Shown: one piece after another, positions 35,178-44,965 of the stretch
Numbering within the stretch: the first letter of the stretch is position 1
Layout of the letters: the number at the start of each line of letters is the position of its first letter
Source of the DNA: Rhodococcus sp. KBS0724
GTDB taxonomy: Bacteria > Actinomycetota > Actinomycetes > Mycobacteriales > Mycobacteriaceae
Length of the DNA stretch: 64,000 nucleotides
Assembly: GCF_005938745.2 (NCBI RefSeq)
Contig: NZ_VCBX02000001.1
Location: 3,506,001 to 3,570,000, forward strand
Direction of reading: 5' to 3'
Notes under the pieces: generated by a model
Seen by the model: the letters and a program-made list of their open reading frames with translations, nothing else
The model's database searches: none
Told to the model about the DNA's origin: nothing
Made by a program: the position numbers and the translations under genes

Positions 35178-36554
35178 CTATTCGGAAGATCGCTCGACCC
35201 AGGCCGTGTATCCGCCGACCAGGTCGCTGGCGTTCTCGATGCCCTCGGCCCGCAACAGTGATGCGGCGACGGACGAGCGCCGGCCGCCGGCGCAGTGCAC
35301 GACGATCGGCTTGCTACGTGGCAGGTCCGCGATCTGGGAACGCAACTGTGCGAGGGGAATCGAGCGTGCACCGTCGATGACACCGAAGTCGCGCTCGCCG
35401 GGGTTACGGATGTCGATCAACGTGACCGCGCCCGAATCCAGGAGCTCCTCCAGTTCGACCACAGCAGTACGCGGCGCAGTGCGGACAAGGCCGGTGAGCG
35501 CGCCCGGGAAGATACCATCGGCGTCGACGGTGAGGTATCCGATGGCGTTGTCGGATCCGATGCGCGCCAACCGCATTGCCGCATCCTGTTCCTCACCCGG
35601 ATTGGTGATGAGTACGATGCGCTCCCCGATATCGGCGACCATGCCGCCGGTTTCGGCGAACCTGCCGTCGAATCCGACATTGATCGAGCCGCGCAGATGC
35701 CCAGCAGCGAAATCGTCGGGGGTGCGGGCGTCGAGAATACGAGTTCCGTTGGCCATTTCTGTCCGGAGTTCCTCCGGTGTCAGCTCGGCGATGCGCCGAT
35801 CTTGTTCGAGGAGAGCATGATTCGATTTGTTCAGGGCCACATCGACGGAAAAGTACCCCGGCACCGCAGGCTGACCGTCAGTAACAAGAGCAACGAAGGC
35901 ATCTTCAGTCATCGACTGCACCGACGGGTTCGTGCGGCGCTGCTCGCCGATCGTGGAGGTCAACTCGGCGGAGAGGTTCTTACCGCAGGACGATCCCGCC
36001 CCGTGGGCCGGCATCACGGTCACCGAATCGGGCAACGCCAGCAGTGTCTGGTGGACGGTGCGGTACATCGCCCGAGCCAGGTCGGTACTGGTGCCGTCGC
36101 CGAGATTCGCCAGGTCCGGGCGTCCGACATCGCCGATGAATAGCGAATCCCCGGTCAGCACAGCGGACGGGGTTGCATCTCGATTCTCGCGCACCAGCAG
36201 GCTGATCGACTCCCACGTGTGGCCGGGAGTGGAGAGGATCTCGATGTCCACCTCCCCCAGTGTCAGGTGTTCGCCATGGCGCAGTCGGCGGATCGGGTAG
36301 TCGGTGTCGGCGGCATGGCCGAAACCGATCCACGCGCCGGTCGCCTCGAGCAACTCGAGGTGGCCGGAGACGAAGTCCGCGTGAAAGTGCGTGTTGACGA
36401 CCCCTTCAATGGTCAGGCCGTATCGGGCTGCATCCGCGAGATATTCGGCGATGTCGCGACGGGGGTCGACCACGATGGCGCGGCCGGCCTTCTCATCGCC
36501 GATCAGATACGACGCGTGTGACAGGCACTCGATGTAGTACTGCTCCAGGATCAT
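35178..36554 (-). CDS. Persulfide dioxygenase-rhodanese fusion (metallo-beta-lactamase + two rhodanese domains)
   Basis: 458 residues. N-terminal metallo-hydrolase: THFHADFVSGH, TPGHTWES, GDSLFIGDVGRPDL, MPAHGAG, as in ETHE1-type sulfur dioxygenases. Then two rhodanese modules: the first (residues ~260-360, ARTPDDFAAGHLRGSINVGF) has no active Cys (ITNPGEEQ), the second (residues ~365-455) has the catalytic VVHCAGGRRSS. It oxidises glutathione- or thiol-persulfides to sulfite and transfers sulfane sulfur. Two CstR-like palindromes lie 47-82 bp upstream, so the operon should be induced by reactive sulfur. The translation end matches the family (GGYTAWVERS). Confidence 0.93.
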   Translation of the reverse strand: MILEQYYIECLSHASYLIGDEKAGRAIVVDPRRDIAEYLADAARYGLTIEGVVNTHFHADFVSGHLELLEATGAWIGFGHAADTDYPIRRLRHGEHLTLGEVDIEILSTPGHTWESISLLVRENRDATPSAVLTGDSLFIGDVGRPDLANLGDGTSTDLARAMYRTVHQTLLALPDSVTVMPAHGAGSSCGKNLSAELTSTIGEQRRTNPSVQSMTEDAFVALVTDGQPAVPGYFSVDVALNKSNHALLEQDRRIAELTPEELRTEMANGTRILDARTPDDFAAGHLRGSINVGFDGRFAETGGMVADIGERIVLITNPGEEQDAAMRLARIGSDNAIGYLTVDADGIFPGALTGLVRTAPRTAVVELEELLDSGAVTLIDIRNPGERDFGVIDGARSIPLAQLRSQIADLPRSKPIVVHCAGGRRSSVAASLLRAEGIENASDLVGGYTAWVERSSE

Positions 36555-36600
36555 CAGACAACCTTTCTTGCGCCGTAATGGGATGCATCCAGGATGACAT

Positions 36601-36636
36601 ATACCCCCGGGGGTATGTCAAGTACCCCCGGGGGTA
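36601..36636. promoter_or_regulatory. Two CstR-type operators
   Basis: ATACCCCC-GGGGGTAT (36601-36616) and TACCCCC-GGGGGTA (36623-36636), centred 21 bp apart, about two helical turns, upstream of the persulfide dioxygenase. Same core as the site before the cstR gene. Confidence 0.85.
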
Positions 36637-36877
36637 TATAGCCGCGGCGATACGAGCTGGCAGAAGCGGGGGCGACCTCTTTCAGACGCCAGGCAAGCGA
36701 AGGAGTTTTGAAGGAGTGACGGAAAACGCCGAACACCCCCGTAGGAGTGGATGTCGATCTAAAGCATGTCGATCTAAAGCGGCACCCGGAGAGTCCGTAG
36801 CCCAGCTTGTCGACGGTAACGACCAGACAGGCCGAACTCTTCGCTGGGCGATGAGTCGCGAAGTCTCGACTCGTCGA
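36637..36877. other. Intergenic with a 15-bp tandem repeat
   Basis: ATGTCGATCTAAAGC occurs twice in tandem (36751-36765 and 36766-36780). Otherwise no gene recognised. Confidence 0.6.
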
Positions 36878-37309
36878 CTACCCGGTTCGGCCCATCCAGG
36901 GGCCGCGCTCCCAGCGACTCCATCTACCGGTCATGCGGAAATCCCGGCGTGTTCGGGTGGCGGAACGGACCTCGTTGCCCTCAAGCGCGCCGAGGTGCAC
37001 AACACAACCGGTGACACGATGCAGTTCGCGCAGCAGAGATGCCACCACCAGATGGAACTGTTTTCGGTACAAGGCCTGCGCCCCGAACTCGGCCAGCGCG
37101 TCGCCCAGCTCATACCAGGGGTGGCGGCGCCGGAGTTAGTGGATTCGCACGAGACGTTCAAGCAGGCGATGGGTACTGGTTCGCGGGATACCCGTCTGGC
37201 GGGAGATATCGGCCAGAGTCAGTCGGGGCATGTCCCGCAACAGATCCATCACCAGGGTAGGCGATCGAGAGCCGATGAGAGGGTGATGCGTTCCGAGCTT
37301 TGTCCGCAT
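36878..37309 (-). pseudogene. IclR-family regulator, in-frame stop and truncated
   Basis: From ATG 37309: LVMDLLRDMPRLTLADISRQ, TGIPRTSTHRLLERLVRIH, a TAA, then WYELGDALAEFGAQALYRKQ, FHLVVASLLRELHRVTGCVV, HLGALEGNEV. This is the IclR winged helix followed by the first strand-helix of the ligand domain. After GNEV the sequence no longer resembles IclR and the frame stops at 36878. It carries at least one nonsense change and a 3' loss. Confidence 0.75.
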
Positions 37310-37861
37310 GGCATGGGCGCCCCAGTAACAGTCGCGGTTTCCACCGCGACCTGCGGCCGTGGCGGGAATCCTATCTCAACCACTGACAGCACATCGACGC
37401 CAATGCCCTTTCCCGCCAATGGTATTCGGACGTCGGGAATGATGTTGATCAGGCAAGTTACCGATGATCGGAAGCCACGCTGGCTCGGAACGCTTCGTGC
37501 CGGACAGGATGAGGCAAGTTGTGGCAGCGCTCATGACGGCAAGGGTGAGACATAACCCGGACGGCACTTCATGGGGCACACACCAGACATCACTCACCCG
37601 AGCATTTTGCAGCCCACATCCCCGAAAAGGGATCTTTACTTGCACTCGTTCCGGACTTCGGAGAGAACTCCGACGGACGGAATAATCCGGAGGGGATGTT
37701 CGTTGTCGAGGCTGTCGGTGTTCGGTTCTTGCCCCGGGTACCACCCCAGAAATGCCGCTTCGAGCGGCCACTTGCCGAGAGGCGCAATACGGGCACCGAC
37801 CTCGTGGAAGCCGCTGGACATCTTTTCGGGTGCCCGCGGCTTCGTCTTGCGTGGGGTTCGC
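37310..37861. other. Intergenic, no gene recognised
   Basis: About 550 bp. It contains the repeat 37767-37883 and no supported reading frame. Confidence 0.45.
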
Positions 37862-37883
37862 TCAGTGTCGGCCGGGGAGGTCG
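37767..37883 (+). repeat. Direct repeat shared with 15425-15543, contiguous with the ligase 3' end
   Basis: Here the repeat joins directly to the ligase coding end (37862 onward), which shows that this is the parental arrangement and that the 15.4-17.4-kb copy was split. Confidence 0.75.
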
Positions 37884-38833
37884 ACCTCGTCGGCCGATTT
37901 GTCGTTGCGCAGCCCTTTGTAGCTTGGATGTCTGAGTGCGCCACCGACGAATTCACGGTACTCGACGTCACACACGTAAATTGGGGCTGAGTAGCGTGCC
38001 ACTCGCGCTATCGCGGACGGTGGCGCGATCGCGAATGGACTGGTGGGCCGCTCGATTTCGATGAGTGTGCCGCGCAGTTCCCGGCGCTGCCTGGAAGAAA
38101 ATCCGGTGCCCACATTTCCTACGTAGACGAGTGAGCCCGAGTCGTCGTGGGCGCCGAGGATCAGCGACCCGATGCCGCCGGCCGCGCTGCCCGAACCCTC
38201 GACGAACCCGCAGATAATGGCCTCCGTGTTGGCCCTGAGCGGGGTCTTTATCCAGCTCGGAGACCGTTTCCCCGGCTGGTACGTCGAGTTGACACTTTTC
38301 GCGATGATCCCTTCGAGGTGATGCTTTTTCGCGACCTCGAGCATGGCGGCGCCATCTACATTGAGCCAGAACGGGGGGACTTTGATGCGCGGGTTCTCGA
38401 TGTTCAGACTGGCGAGTGCCTCACGACGCTCGAGATACGGCAGCTCGGTCGTCGAGGTGCCGTCGATATCGAGGATATCGAAGACGTAGTAGGTGGTCAG
38501 GGCACTGTTTTGCAGATGGCTGGTGGGTGTGCGGACGTGCATTCTGCGTTGTAACCGGGCGAAGGACGGAACACCTTCGTCTAGGGCGACGATCTCGCCG
38601 TCGAGAACAGTTTCGCGGTGACCGAGCACTTCGGCGAGCGCCTCGACGATCTCCGGGAACGACTCGCTGACCCGGTTACCGTTACGCGACCACAACGCCG
38701 GTACTTCCTTCCCTGTGGTCGCAATCGCCCGCATACCATCCCACTTGCTCTCCCATGCCCAGCGCTCACCTGTCGGGGGATGCCCCAGTGTGGCAAGCAT
38801 CGGCGGCACCGGCTTTCCAGTCGCAGGACTCAT
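37862..38833 (-). CDS. ATP-dependent DNA ligase (LigC/LigD ligase-domain type)
   Basis: 323 residues from ATG 38833. Adenylation motif I with the nucleophilic Lys, ESKWDGMRA; then RNGNRVSESFPEI, LDGEIVALDEGVPSFARLQ (motif III), DILDIDGT, EGIIAKSVNSTYQPGKRSPSWIKTP (motifs IV/V). A C-terminal OB domain, CGFVEGSGSAAGGIGSLILG, GTGFSSRQRREL, completes it. Length and arrangement fit the stand-alone ligases related to the LigD ligase domain used in end joining. No Ku or polymerase/primase gene is beside it. The 3' third is duplicated as a dead fragment at 17.0-17.4 kb. Confidence 0.9.
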   Translation of the reverse strand: MSPATGKPVPPMLATLGHPPTGERWAWESKWDGMRAIATTGKEVPALWSRNGNRVSESFPEIVEALAEVLGHRETVLDGEIVALDEGVPSFARLQRRMHVRTPTSHLQNSALTTYYVFDILDIDGTSTTELPYLERREALASLNIENPRIKVPPFWLNVDGAAMLEVAKKHHLEGIIAKSVNSTYQPGKRSPSWIKTPLRANTEAIICGFVEGSGSAAGGIGSLILGAHDDSGSLVYVGNVGTGFSSRQRRELRGTLIEIERPTSPFAIAPPSAIARVARYSAPIYVCDVEYREFVGGALRHPSYKGLRNDKSADEVDLPGRH

Positions 38834-39052
38834 ACATCGAGTCTGCGCAGGCTTCAGCTGATTTCGCGGGATTTTTCGCGGTTGAGACAATAGTGAGACG
38901 AGTTGGAAATCCGCCCAAAATCCACCTCGACACGACGCGGCTCTCGAAAAAGCGGGCACAGCGTTCGTCCCATGTCGAAGCTGAGGGTCCTGGGGCGTAC
39001 GTCCCGCTTACTGGATGATCTGGCCAGCGTTCGGACCAGTGATCGGTGTTGA

Positions 39053-39610
39053 TCACTGTGCACCTCGCAGGGGTGGAGTGATGGGTGTGCCGAGGTCACC
39101 GATGGTGCGCCAGTTGCCTGATCCGGCGGCGTCGCTGATCTCCATGCGCGCTGTTCTCCGTTGAAATCCTTTGCCGGTGGCCGCGACTTCGAGCTTCACC
39201 CCCGTCACTCGTCCGTGCCCTCGTCCGCCGGTCGGATGTAAAGCCGGGGCCATGTGCGTTGCGAGCACCGCACCCGAGACGGCACTGCCGAACGCCCAGC
39301 CGACAGTGCGTAGAACCTGATTGAAACTCACGGCACCACGGAGTGCGATATCGGCAACGCCTTTCGCGATGATGGCGGGCATCGCCCGCGTACGGCATAC
39401 CCATTCCCGCCCCGAAAGCGAACATTCCGACCAGGATTTCCCACAGTTCACCGCCGCGAGCCACATGATCAGACTCGCGGCGGTGACAAGACCCGCTCCC
39501 AAAAGGAGAAGCGTTCCCAACCGGATTCGGTGGGAGATCACACGCACAAGACGATTCGCACCGAAACTTCCCGCCGACAGCGGAAGCATCGGTTCCGATT
39601 CTCGCGCATC
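39053..39610 (-). pseudogene. MFS (DHA2-type) transporter C-terminal half, frameshifted
   Basis: The 5' part reads PLSAGSFGANRLVRVISHRI, RLGTLLLLGAGLVTAASLIM. A second frame then reads GGELWEILVGMFAFGAGMGM, and the first frame returns with MPAIIAKGVADIALRGAVSFNQVLRTVG, SAVSGAVLATHM. These are the late helices of a DHA2 pump (the NQVLRTVGG...SGAVLA block). The N-terminal ten helices are absent. At least two frameshifts. The tail after HPTGG does not look like the family. Confidence 0.72.
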
Positions 39611-39808
39611 AATAAGCGTGCGAACACTGTTGATCGACGGAGGATGCGCACTCAGAGCGTTGGCCATCGACGGAATAGGCGGATCGCTGAGTTGGCAACC
39701 GATTTCGAAATCCAGCGATCTGGGCACCCTCCCTTGACGTCGGTGGCAGGGCGTCGCTCACCACTAGTCGACTCCGGAGCCGCAAACCCGGCGTCGACAA
39801 GCTGAACC

Positions 39809-40585
39809 TCAATGCGCGTGTTGTTCTTCGTTCGCGGGCGACGACTCCCGGAAGGTGACTCTTCTCGCCAACTCGAGCACAGGCATGTTCATCTCCTGAG
39901 ACAGCGTTCGAAGCATACGAAATGCTGCAATGGCGTCGACATCGAAACGCTCCATGAGTATGCCCTTGGCTTGGCCTATCAGATCACGTGAGGCAAGAGC
40001 ACTGCGAAACTGCTCACCACGCCGCGCGCTCGAAAGCGCGATCGCCGCATGGGTGGCTAGATTGATCGCTTGCTCCTCGACCTCGGCATCGCCGTCGATC
40101 CCACCGGCAGTGTCCGAGAACATATTCAAAGCGCCGAGTTCCTGACCGTCGATGTAGAGCTGGATCGCCAACACAGACCGAATCGGAGTCCGCTCCCGAA
40201 CCGCAACCATCAATCGGGGCCACCGACACTCAGAAGCCACGTCGGCGATATGCACCGTCTGATGAGACCAAATCGCATCAAAACACGGCCCCTCACCGTG
40301 CTCCTGCTGAAGCTCGTCGAACTGCCGTGGCACAGTGCCGGTCGCCGCAGTCGACTCGAGAAACTCCGGATGGTGCCGAGCACTGGTACGGCGCACCAAC
40401 GTGACCGCCGCATGATCGACACCCTCGAGCAACTTCACCGCGGCTTCGGTGACTTCCTCGAGCACCTCCGACGGCGCCTTCACACCACCGGAAGACGTTC
40501 CGTGTACCGTCCGAGCCAGCTGAGAAATCCGCTCGTACACATCCAGGCCAGGCTCCTCCACTGCGTCCATCTCCACTGCGTCCAT
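39809..40585 (-). CDS. GAF-ANTAR transcription antiterminator-type regulator
   Basis: 258 residues from ATG 40585 (GAGG six bases upstream). The GAF domain spans ~40-190 with DHAAVTLVRR, GEGPCFDAIWSHQTVHIADV, QLYIDGQELGALNMFS. The C-terminal ANTAR three-helix domain follows: SRDLIGQAKGILMERFDVDA, IAAFRMLRTLSQEMNMPVLE, LARRV. ANTAR proteins bind paired hexaloop RNA hairpins to stop termination. GAF-ANTAR proteins are numerous in mycobacteria and rhodococci, often stress-linked. The first ten codons are an exact 15-bp in-frame tandem repeat (MDAVE twice). No partner gene is adjacent. Confidence 0.92.
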   Translation of the reverse strand: MDAVEMDAVEEPGLDVYERISQLARTVHGTSSGGVKAPSEVLEEVTEAAVKLLEGVDHAAVTLVRRTSARHHPEFLESTAATGTVPRQFDELQQEHGEGPCFDAIWSHQTVHIADVASECRWPRLMVAVRERTPIRSVLAIQLYIDGQELGALNMFSDTAGGIDGDAEVEEQAINLATHAAIALSSARRGEQFRSALASRDLIGQAKGILMERFDVDAIAAFRMLRTLSQEMNMPVLELARRVTFRESSPANEEQHAH

Positions 40586-40897
40586 CGCCAGCCTCGCTTT
40601 CCTACTACAACTGTCACACACACCATCGCGGCCATCAACAAACCAAACAGTCCTGCGCACCAAGGAAAAAGCGGCCCGAAAACCTTCGCAGATGATCAGT
40701 TACATGTCCTGGCACCCACGGAAGCTGCGGCGCCGCACACACAAGTTCCGCACAGTTAGGCTGCTCGACACGACTCGGCGCGCGACAGCTAACAAATTCC
40801 GGAGCCAACCGATTCTCACGTCACCGAATCAGTGCGCGACAGTGCCGGATTCGCGACGAGCTTCGGGTGAATGCTGCGCATTCAGTGGCAGATGCCC
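40586..40897. other. Intergenic, no gene recognised
   Basis: About 310 bp upstream of the GAF-ANTAR gene; presumably its promoter. No motif could be assigned. Confidence 0.4.
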
Positions 40898-41185
40898 TCA
40901 GCTGAACTCATATTCGATTCCCAGACCCGTCCGCTTCGAGCCCAGCGCCCCATCGATCAGCGCGACCAGCCGTGAGGAAGCAATCCGAAAACTCCGATAC
41001 GGCCGGCCGTAGATCCCAACGCGACTAACGCGCCCGCCGACCAGAGGCGGGTCGCCGAACGGAGGTCCAAATTTTCGTGCACTGTATGCCAGTTCTGCGG
41101 CATCTTCGCGGACGTGAGACTCCCGCAATCGTCCCACCCAGCGACCGCTACAGCCGGAAAGCGACAGAAGGAGAAGGTGAACCAT
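40898..41185 (-). CDS. Hypothetical protein, weak evidence
   Basis: 95 residues starting MVHLLLLSLSGC, a possible short export signal with lipobox-like LSGC. The body is basic with aromatic spacing (VGGRVSRVGIYGRPYRSFRI) and ends in a hydrophobic-acidic tail. No ribosome site and no known family. Could be a chance frame. Confidence 0.3.
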   Translation of the reverse strand: MVHLLLLSLSGCSGRWVGRLRESHVREDAAELAYSARKFGPPFGDPPLVGGRVSRVGIYGRPYRSFRIASSRLVALIDGALGSKRTGLGIEYEFS

Positions 41186-41435
41186 GATCAGATTCGGTGC
41201 ATTCCATCACCTGCGCTCTGCATTCACACGCCTGCGCCGGTGAGCTTCCTCTTGAGACAGCCGACAGCCCCGTCATCCCTGCCGTTCGCTCACTCAACCA
41301 ATCGCACAAGGCAAGCAGACCAGCACCAACGCGCCGAAGATTCTCAAGAGTGGGCCGTTTACTACACCCCCGGGTACGGAAGCCCGCCGAAGCAGTAGGC
41401 AGTGACTCAGCGACCGAGCGCTTTCATTCGAGTGG
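41186..41435. repeat. Intergenic with a short third piece of the dispersed repeat
   Basis: 41219-41249 matches the middle of the 108-bp repeat (GCATTCACACGC.TGCGCCGG, then TGAGCT). It is in the same strand sense as the printed 28.6-kb sequence. The flanks do not match. Nothing else recognised here. Confidence 0.5.
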
Positions 41436-41931
41436 TCAGCGCGCTTCGAGGTAGGTGACGACGGCCCGATACCCACGTTCGAACGACTTTCTGCCATCAA
41501 TGCCAGCACTTGCTGTTCGCCGGTGCCGGCCCACAATCCGAGCACACCGCGGTGTCCGTCGAGGCTGACGCCGATCGCGGCTGGGGGCCCGCAGTCGGCA
41601 ATGAGTGTTCAGTCCCTTGGTGATCGGCACTCGCGCGAATTCCGGAAGTAACTCCCCCTCCGTGGTGATGGCCCGAACAAGTTTGCTGACATTGATCGTC
41701 GCTTCTTCCACTACCTCCCACGCTGAAAGAGGGGGCGAACTCGTCAGGCTCGTGATCCAACACCTCGACGGTCAACGAGACAGGACCGTATGCGATTCCC
41801 GTCATGATGGTGACAAAGTTCGGGCCTACCTCGAGCACACTGCCAGTTTCCGACGGCTCGTACGTCTCGGCTGCCTGCGATCCGACGACGAACTGATGGT
41901 GGTCGACAACAGCAGTCCCGGTCTGTTTCAC
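41436..41931 (-). pseudogene. Second DHHQFVVG-family paralogue, frameshifted
   Basis: From ATG 41931: VVDHHQFVVGSQAAETYEPS, VLEVGPNFVTIMTGIAYGPV, EVLDHEPDEFAPSFS. After a one-base shift WEVVEEATINVSKLVRAITT, EGELLPEFARVPI. A further shift gives GVSLDGHRGVLGLWAGTGEQ, QVLALMAES. It shares the block order of the copy at 29780-30308, but its continuation after WEVVE differs. Two frameshifts make it non-functional as sequenced. Family unnamed. Confidence 0.6.
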
Positions 41932-42099
41932 CTCTGGAATCTATCCCGCCGCTCACGGTCCCGAATTCAGCACAGCGCTACGTTCCTTTGTTCCGTAGAC
42001 CTCACGCCGAGTTTGCTATTGCAGAGAACTTTGCCCAATCCGGCATGCGACCGGGCATTGAGAGAGCTTCAAGTAGTGTCCGAGAATGAATCGATATCT

Positions 42100-42458
42100 T
42101 CAGCCCCTTGCGATGCCGTCCTCGACGTAGCCCACAAGGTGTTTCGGTCCATGATGTAGACGGCGGGAGACACAAGTGCGCCCTGCACGAACACGATTCC
42201 CTCCAAGAACAAAAAGGACGTCGACCTCCGACCCAGACGACACGTCGGCTGATCGTGTCGGGTTCACCGAGACTTGTCGCGATATGGACGGCGCGCACGA
42301 AACCTGGCACACAAACTTTCTCCGAGCCGCGATTGTGCAGCTGCGCGGTCGAGTTGGCCGGTACGAATGGCTTGATCGGCGATGACGGTGAGGGCACTCG
42401 TCCACGCGGTGTAGACCTTGGCGTGCTCATCGACGGCCTGTTCGAGGCTCAATAGCAT
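42100..42458 (-). pseudogene. Unidentified small protein remnant
   Basis: From ATG 42458 the frame reads MLLSLEQAVDEHAKVYTAWT, SALTVIADQAIRTGQLDRAA, AQSRLGESLC, helical and coding-like for ~50 codons, then loses coherence near 42300. The following frame offers no recognisable continuation. Probably a broken regulator-like protein. Confidence 0.35.
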
Positions 42459-42735
42459 CCCGATCGCGCTATGTGGTCTTGTGCGACGACGGTTGCCAGG
42501 CTCCGCTGAATGCTCACAACCTGGCGGTCACCCGGCCGAGCGTGTCGACCAGGACGGTGCTCCACAGGTGTACGAGGTACTGCGCCAGAGCGTTTCGGAC
42601 GGAAAATGGTGACACAGGGAGCCCTTCGAATTACCGGTTCCGGCGAGGATCTCGTTGATACTCGCGGCGTCGTACGCGAAAATGTCAGTCGCAGGAAGAA
42701 GTCGCACCTACACCCCGCTCCACGGTTCTGACACA

Positions 42736-44121
42736 ATGGTTATCGTGGCCTACCTGGTCAAACCTGGACATCGCGCGCCGCCGGTGAGTTCACCCGTGCC
42801 GGTTGACACTGCGCTTCCCTGGGTGTGCGTCATCGGTGCCGGATCATCGGGTATTGCCGCCGCCAAAGCGTTGTATACCGCAGGCATTCCGTTCGATTGC
42901 TTCGAAAAAGGCAGGATGATCGGCGGCAACTGGGTCTACGACAACCCCAACGGCCAGTCCGCCTGCTATGAAACGTTGGAAATCAACACCTCCTGTCCAC
43001 GCATGGCGTACTCCGATTTCGCGATGCCACCCGACTACCCGCCGTACGCGCGGCACGATCAGGTCCACGCCTACTTCGAGTCTTACGTCGACCATTTCGG
43101 GTTCCGACACACCATCACCTTCGACACCACCGTCGAGAACGTCCGACGCGAGCAGGACGGCACCTGGTCGGTGCGCACCAACGGTCCCACCGGTGAACAC
43201 ACGAAAACCTACGACGCTGTCCTGGTTGCCAACGGGCACCACTGGGACGCGCGCTGGCCAGAACCCACCTATCCCGGCACCTTCAGTGGAACGCAGATCC
43301 ATGCCCACGACTACCGCAATGCGGACCAGCTCGCCGACCGCGACGTGGTCGTCGTCGGTATGGGAAACTCGGCACTCGACATCGCCGTCGAAGCATCGAA
43401 AGTCGCTCGCAGCACCACCCTGTCCGTGCGGCGCAGCCAGTGGGTACTGCGCAAGATGCTCTTCGGCAGGGCCGCCGACCAGGTCGCACTGCCAGGATGG
43501 ATGCCATGGTGGGTTACCGGAGCCAGATTGCGGCTCGGCGCCGTTGCCTCAGGCAGCCTCACCCGCTACGGCCTGCCCCGGCCATCGCACAAGCCGAGCC
43601 AGTCGCACCCGGTGCAATCCGAGCAACTGCGCGCACGACTCGATGCCGGCGCGATCATCCCACGCCCGGGCATCGATCGATTCGACAGCGACACAGTGGT
43701 TTTCACCGACGGGCGCAGCACGCGAGCCGACCTGATCGTCTGGGCCATCGGCTACCGGGTCAGTTTTCCGTTCCTGGACACGGATCTGATTCGCGCCCGC
43801 GACAACGATCTTCCGCTGTGGAAGCGGACCGTGCACCCGGACCTTCCGGGGCTGTACTTCATCGGACTCCTACAACCGGTCGGTGCGGTCATGCCGCTCG
43901 CCGAGGCGCAATGCGCCTGGATCGCGGACATCCTCACCGGCCGATATCTTCCGCCGTCCGACGCCCGGATCCGTAAGCAGATGGCGACCGAGCACAACCG
44001 CAACAAAAGGCAGTTCTATACTTCCCCGCGGCACACCATGGAAGTCGACTTCGACCACTACCTGTGGGACCTCACCCGCGAACGCAAACGAGGTGGGCGC
44101 CGCGCCCGCGCCCTGCACTGA
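42736..44121 (+). CDS. Flavin-containing monooxygenase (FMO / Baeyer-Villiger type)
   Basis: 461 residues from ATG 42736; a GTG at 42784 is another possible start, since neither has a strong ribosome site. FAD site VIGAGSSGIAAAKAL; GGNWVYDN; the FMO fingerprint in F-S-G-T-Q-I-H-A-H-D-Y (FxGxxxHxxxY); NADPH site VVGMGNSALDIAVE; a late ATG-like WAIGYRVSFPF. The C-terminal EVDFDHYLWDL is typical of bacterial FMO homologues. It would oxygenate N, S or ketone substrates with NADPH and O2. No pathway partner adjoins it. Confidence 0.88.
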   Translation: MVIVAYLVKPGHRAPPVSSPVPVDTALPWVCVIGAGSSGIAAAKALYTAGIPFDCFEKGRMIGGNWVYDNPNGQSACYETLEINTSCPRMAYSDFAMPPDYPPYARHDQVHAYFESYVDHFGFRHTITFDTTVENVRREQDGTWSVRTNGPTGEHTKTYDAVLVANGHHWDARWPEPTYPGTFSGTQIHAHDYRNADQLADRDVVVVGMGNSALDIAVEASKVARSTTLSVRRSQWVLRKMLFGRAADQVALPGWMPWWVTGARLRLGAVASGSLTRYGLPRPSHKPSQSHPVQSEQLRARLDAGAIIPRPGIDRFDSDTVVFTDGRSTRADLIVWAIGYRVSFPFLDTDLIRARDNDLPLWKRTVHPDLPGLYFIGLLQPVGAVMPLAEAQCAWIADILTGRYLPPSDARIRKQMATEHNRNKRQFYTSPRHTMEVDFDHYLWDLTRERKRGGRRARALH

Positions 44122-44319
44122 TTGCCCGTACGCGTGCGGGGAAATGACGATTGGCCACCACAATTGTCCTGGACACAGAATCTGTTGTTATACAGCCTGA
44201 TACGAGATCATCACTGACGATCCTTGTCACCGTCCCTCAGCAGGACTGGGGTGAGGCACCATCACCAACCTCTACCGACGATAAACGGCGCGGCGTCCAT
44301 GGTTGTTAGGCGGCAGAAC
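44122..44319. other. Intergenic between FMO and sigma-factor operon
   Basis: About 200 bp, no gene; ends in the ECF41-type promoter. Confidence 0.5.
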
Positions 44320-44346
44320 TGTCACAGATCGTCGACGTCCAGCGTC
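44320..44346 (+). promoter_or_regulatory. Probable ECF41 target promoter TGTCACA-N16-CGTC
   Basis: TGTCACA at 44320-44326, a 16-base spacer and CGTC at 44343-44346, 34 bp before the AhpD-like gene. From memory this is the consensus recognised by ECF41 sigma factors, and an ECF41 gene is the second gene of this operon. Confidence 0.75.
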
Positions 44347-44379
44347 TTCATGTTGAACCACAAATGACAGGAGACGATT

Positions 44380-44955
44380 ATGACCAGCACAGCTCGCATT
44401 CCGCGGACCGAGATCAAGGGCATCTACGGAGGATTGGTCAAGATGGTGATGCGCAAGATGATCGGTCGCGTACCGGAAAGCGCCGAGATGCTGTGGAATC
44501 ACCCTGCCGTCTTCAAAGACATGATGAAGTTCGGCGGCAGGACCGAGAAGTGGGACAAGCTCGACCGCAACCTGGCGACCTTCGCCACCATGGCCGCGGC
44601 CGCCGAGATCGGCTGCAGCTTCTGCTTGGACTTCGGCTACTTCACGGCCCACAACAAAGGCCTTGACGAGGCCAAGGCGCGCGAAATACCGAGATGGCGG
44701 GAATCTGATGTGTTCACCCCGCTCGAGCGACAGGTTCTGGAGTATGCCGAGGCCATGTGCCAGACCTCGCCGACCGTCACTGACGAGATGTCGGCGGCGC
44801 TGCGCGAAGAGCTCGGGACGCCGGCGCTCATTGAGCTGACCGCCAAGGTTGCCTTCATGAACCTCTCCGCCCGGTCCAACGTCGCACTGGGTATCCACTC
44901 AGAGGAGTACGCCACATCGTGTGGTCTGCGGCCGCTCGCGGCCCCGAAGCCGTAG
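44380..44955 (+). CDS. Carboxymuconolactone decarboxylase-family (AhpD-like) protein, ECF41 partner
   Basis: 191 residues; GGAGACG lies a few bases before the ATG. AhpD-like helical fold with the redox CxxC in AAAAEIGCSFCLDFGYFTA and a further KVAFMNLSARSNVALGI helix. ECF41 sigma factors are typically encoded next to such carboxymuconolactone decarboxylase, oxidoreductase or epimerase (COE) genes, which are their main target. The spacing to the sigma gene is 10 bp, so one transcript is likely. Reducing peroxides or quinones is possible; the substrate is not known. Confidence 0.87.
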   Translation: MTSTARIPRTEIKGIYGGLVKMVMRKMIGRVPESAEMLWNHPAVFKDMMKFGGRTEKWDKLDRNLATFATMAAAAEIGCSFCLDFGYFTAHNKGLDEAKAREIPRWRESDVFTPLERQVLEYAEAMCQTSPTVTDEMSAALREELGTPALIELTAKVAFMNLSARSNVALGIHSEEYATSCGLRPLAAPKP

Positions 44956-44965
44956 TCTCCACCTC

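Noticed and set aside
36518..37555. 345-codon plus-strand frame over the CstR operators and IclR remnant
   Set aside because: It runs through operator palindromes and antisense to the recognisable IclR sequence, and its translation matches nothing.
42449..42736. 95-codon minus-strand frame before the FMO gene
   Set aside because: No motif. Neighbouring frames read more like remnants and it overlaps the FMO leader.
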